Assembly (NCBI GenBank): GCA_037447655.1
Contig: JBBHKE010000944.1
Location: 1-19,241, forward strand
DNA: 19,241 nucleotides
DNA from: Zygnema cylindricum
Lineage: Eukaryota; Streptophyta; Zygnematophyceae; Zygnematales; Zygnemataceae
Direction: 5' to 3'
How positions within the stretch are numbered: position 1 is the stretch's first letter; each line of letters starts with the position of its first letter. A model generated the notes under the pieces. It did not search any database. It was not told where the DNA came from and worked only from the letters and a program-made list of their open reading frames with translations. Positions 17,145 through 19,241 of the stretch are shown one piece after another. The position numbers were made by a program, and so were the translations under genes.

Positions 17145-17206
17145 GTATGTTTTGTCCGTCGCTACGCTCCAAATCGTATATTTTGTCTGTCGCTAAGCTC
17201 CAAAAA
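17145..17206. repeat. 31-bp tandem duplication
   Basis: GTATGTTTTGTCCGTCGCTA followed by CGCTCCAAATC (17145-17175) is followed directly by a copy at 17176-17206 with about 5 substitutions. Confidence 0.85.
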
Positions 17207-18319
17207 GATTGATAGCCGAGCGGTCGGCCAGTTTGGCGCCTCTGATTTTGTTTTTTTGCGGAATGAATGGTACAGGATCATTTGTTTCCTCATTTGATTC
17301 ATCATTCATTTCTAGTGTGAATGCAGCAATCGTGTTTCGTTATTAGATCTAGTGTTTTTTTCGACACTTAAAACGGTTTTTGTCCGTGCACGCTTGTGAG
17401 TATCTTTATCTGACGACTGCGATGGAAATCTTTTATGGTTTCAGCTTCATTTGGGCGGTCTCCGCACGAAATAGACACGTGTGCACGAAGAATAGACATG
17501 TGTGCGCAAAGAAAAGGTGATTTAAGTAGCATAAAAAAATGACGATCATTTAGGGGCGTTGGATAAAACTATAGTTGTTTGAAACGAATTCTACTCACGA
17601 TTCGAACGCGCGACAATACGTAGAAACTGGAGAGGTCGATTTGAAAAAATCGTAAAAAACGTTAATGATTTTTTTTTCGTACAAATCCGTACATGTTAAA
17701 AAAAATGAATTGAACATGTACCGCAGTTTGTACGCTTACCGCTAAATGAGTGGTAAAAATAAATATGTATTAAAAATATTATCACACCTCATCTATGCAT
17801 CAGAAAATGTGCATCAACTGGTTATGGAAAAATTCACCAGGCGATATACGTAGGCGCAAGCTCAATACCTGCGAAATATTAAGTAGTTTTTGTCATAATA
17901 ACTGTCTTTCACAGACAGGCAGCCATGGCCTTCTCTCTCTACCTCTCCGAGAGCATGCAACTTCAAAAAAACAAAGTACATGCCATATGCAGATTCCATT
18001 TTTCATCATTTAACATTGCACGACGTAACATATTAATAAAAAAAACATATTACTAACTACTACCGTGGGGTCGGTAATGAGGTTTTCCTTGAATTTTCAC
18101 ATTCAACTGATGAAGTATTTATGGCGGCTTCTTTTCAAAAATTTGAAGAAGACGCCCGTACACATTTTGAGCTTACGACGCTCAAATAGTGTGACTCCGC
18201 AACGTCTCTTTTTGGAAATGTCCGTAGACGTCACGTTATTTTCCCTTTCATTCTGCGTACATTCTATTCAGTTTACTGAACAAAATGTACGGAAACGTGC
18301 ATCGAATCTTTTCGTCACC
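17207..18319. other. Intergenic, no gene seen
   Basis: No coding region is supported; the short frames have no recognised motif. Two words, GGATAAAACTATAGTT (17561-17576) and AATACGTAGAAACTGGA (17615-17631), recur near the right edge (19107-19122, one change; 19057-19073, exact), suggesting fragments of a shared repeat. Confidence 0.4.
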
Positions 18320-18321
18320 TA

Positions 18322-18937
18322 CACTGCGAATCGTAATTAGAGTAAATTACTCTAATTCGGTTGCTCGAAATTTTGACTCTATGACATCAAATAGAGTAAA
18401 CGATTCTAATTTTTTCATTATTCTAATTTAGGTAAGGTTTAGTTAGCGCAAAAAATTGTAATATAGGTTCGGTTTAAATAGTGTGGAGGATGGACGACGT
18501 TCGACCGTGCAAAATTATACTTTTTAAGGTAAAAAGGTACAAATAATGATTTAATTGAATCGCGATCGCACGTGAAATCGCACTAAACGAAAAATAAATC
18601 AAATCGAAAAAAAACCGTTCGCATAACTCTTGTTCGTCGACAACATCGTCGTCAGTGTGAACATTAATTGACATTCAGCGCGACAAATAATGCTAACGTC
18701 ATAATGACGTCAAAACTTTACGGACTGGCAGATTTTGAACGTCTACGTAATTTAGTGTTCATAATTTCAGCGCGGATAATTATTGCCGACATAACCCAAT
18801 ATAGAATACTTAAATAAATTAGAGTAAACTTCCTCTATTAAAAAAGTTTGATCACATAAATTAGAGTTCATTACTCTAATTGTTTTTTTTTGTGTTTTAC
18901 TCTAATTTTTTCATTACTCTAATTACTATTCGCAGTG
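18322..18937. mobile_element. 616-bp MITE with 24-bp terminal inverted repeats and TA flanks
   Basis: The 24-bp TIRs (18322-18345, starting CACTGCGAATCGTAATTAG, and 18914-18937) are complementary at 23 of 24 positions, and TA lies on both sides (18320-18321 and 18938-18939). Subterminal TTACTCTAATT words are abundant, including a perfect 11-bp inverted pair with a 1-nt spacer at 18335-18357 and a copy of the right terminus at about 18400-18431. No transposase is present. The TA flank points to Tc1/mariner; the CACTG end would also suit some CACTA/Chapaev families. Confidence 0.82.
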
Positions 18938-18939
18938 TA

Positions 18940-19241
18940 CCGTACAGTTCCAGTAAAAAATAGAACAGTTACCGTAATGTGGCTGTAGGTTGCCGTAAAA
19001 TTCCAGTTTCAGTTTACAGTAGACGTTTTTTTGCGATTTTTTGAAAAGTCACGTAAAATACGTAGAAACTGGAAAAAGGAAAAAAACGTTCGTATTGAAC
19101 AAGTAGGGATAAAACCATAGTTCAAAAGTAGGCGTTTTTATGGTAGGCCTTTGGTAGGTGCACAAAACTTGGCACTAAACTCACGTAGAGTAGGCATACT
19201 GTATGGGTGTGTGCTGTGGACACTCTTGTACGGACGTACGA
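18940..19241. other. Right-edge intergenic DNA, no gene seen
   Basis: It holds CCGTACAG/CCGTAAAA-type words and two fragments shared with 17561-17631. No gene or element boundary is supported. Confidence 0.35.

Noticed and set aside
17585-17625. tRNA T-loop-like GTTCGAATC on the minus strand, and GGTTCGAAT near 903
   Set aside because: No acceptor stem, D-arm or A-box could be assembled around either.

Overview
The window looks nuclear and eukaryotic. It is AT-rich, its genes are split by GT-AG introns, long tracts are non-coding, and repeats and transposons dominate. There is no bacterial gene organisation. The best lineage clue is a gene at the left edge whose exons encode the signal peptide and I9 propeptide of a subtilisin-like protease. 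Its spacing and motifs resemble the plant SBT2-type subtilases, so a streptophyte (plant or charophyte alga) is the leading guess. The species cannot be named from the sequence.

Layout. 1-2774: 5' part of the subtilase gene on the minus strand, with three exons (2712-2774, 2448-2593, 191-276) and a 2.17 kb second intron; the gene runs off the left edge. 3360-3950: a strand-biased pyrimidine tract. 4560-5370: GTACAGT-type short repeats, hairpins and a small satellite. 5850-8100: short transposons, including an 885 bp hAT-like non-autonomous element (6309-7193) packed with CCGATA/TATCGG motifs at both ends, plus the end of a TA-flanked MITE. 8433-9756: 3' part of a second minus-strand spliced gene with an acidic/basic tail that may be nuclear (MAK16-like C-terminus), with less certain upstream exons. 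9880-16307: one complete but decayed Ty1/copia LTR retrotransposon on the minus strand, ordered 5' LTR, half-tRNA primer site, gag, protease, integrase, reverse transcriptase, RNase H, polypurine tract, 3' LTR. 16308-19241: non-coding DNA with a GGGA microsatellite and a 616 bp MITE (18322-18937).

The two host genes and the copia element all read leftward. The copia 3' LTR ends only about 120 bp upstream of the outermost predicted exon of the second gene, so it either sits just upstream of that gene or inside one of its introns. The copia reading frame has several stops and frameshifts, an Asp-to-Asn change at a catalytic integrase position and LTRs about 90% alike by eye, so it is an old, inactive copy. 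I found no rRNA, tRNA or CRISPR array. Host exons were found by hand from splice signals and reading phase; no search or transcript data were available.
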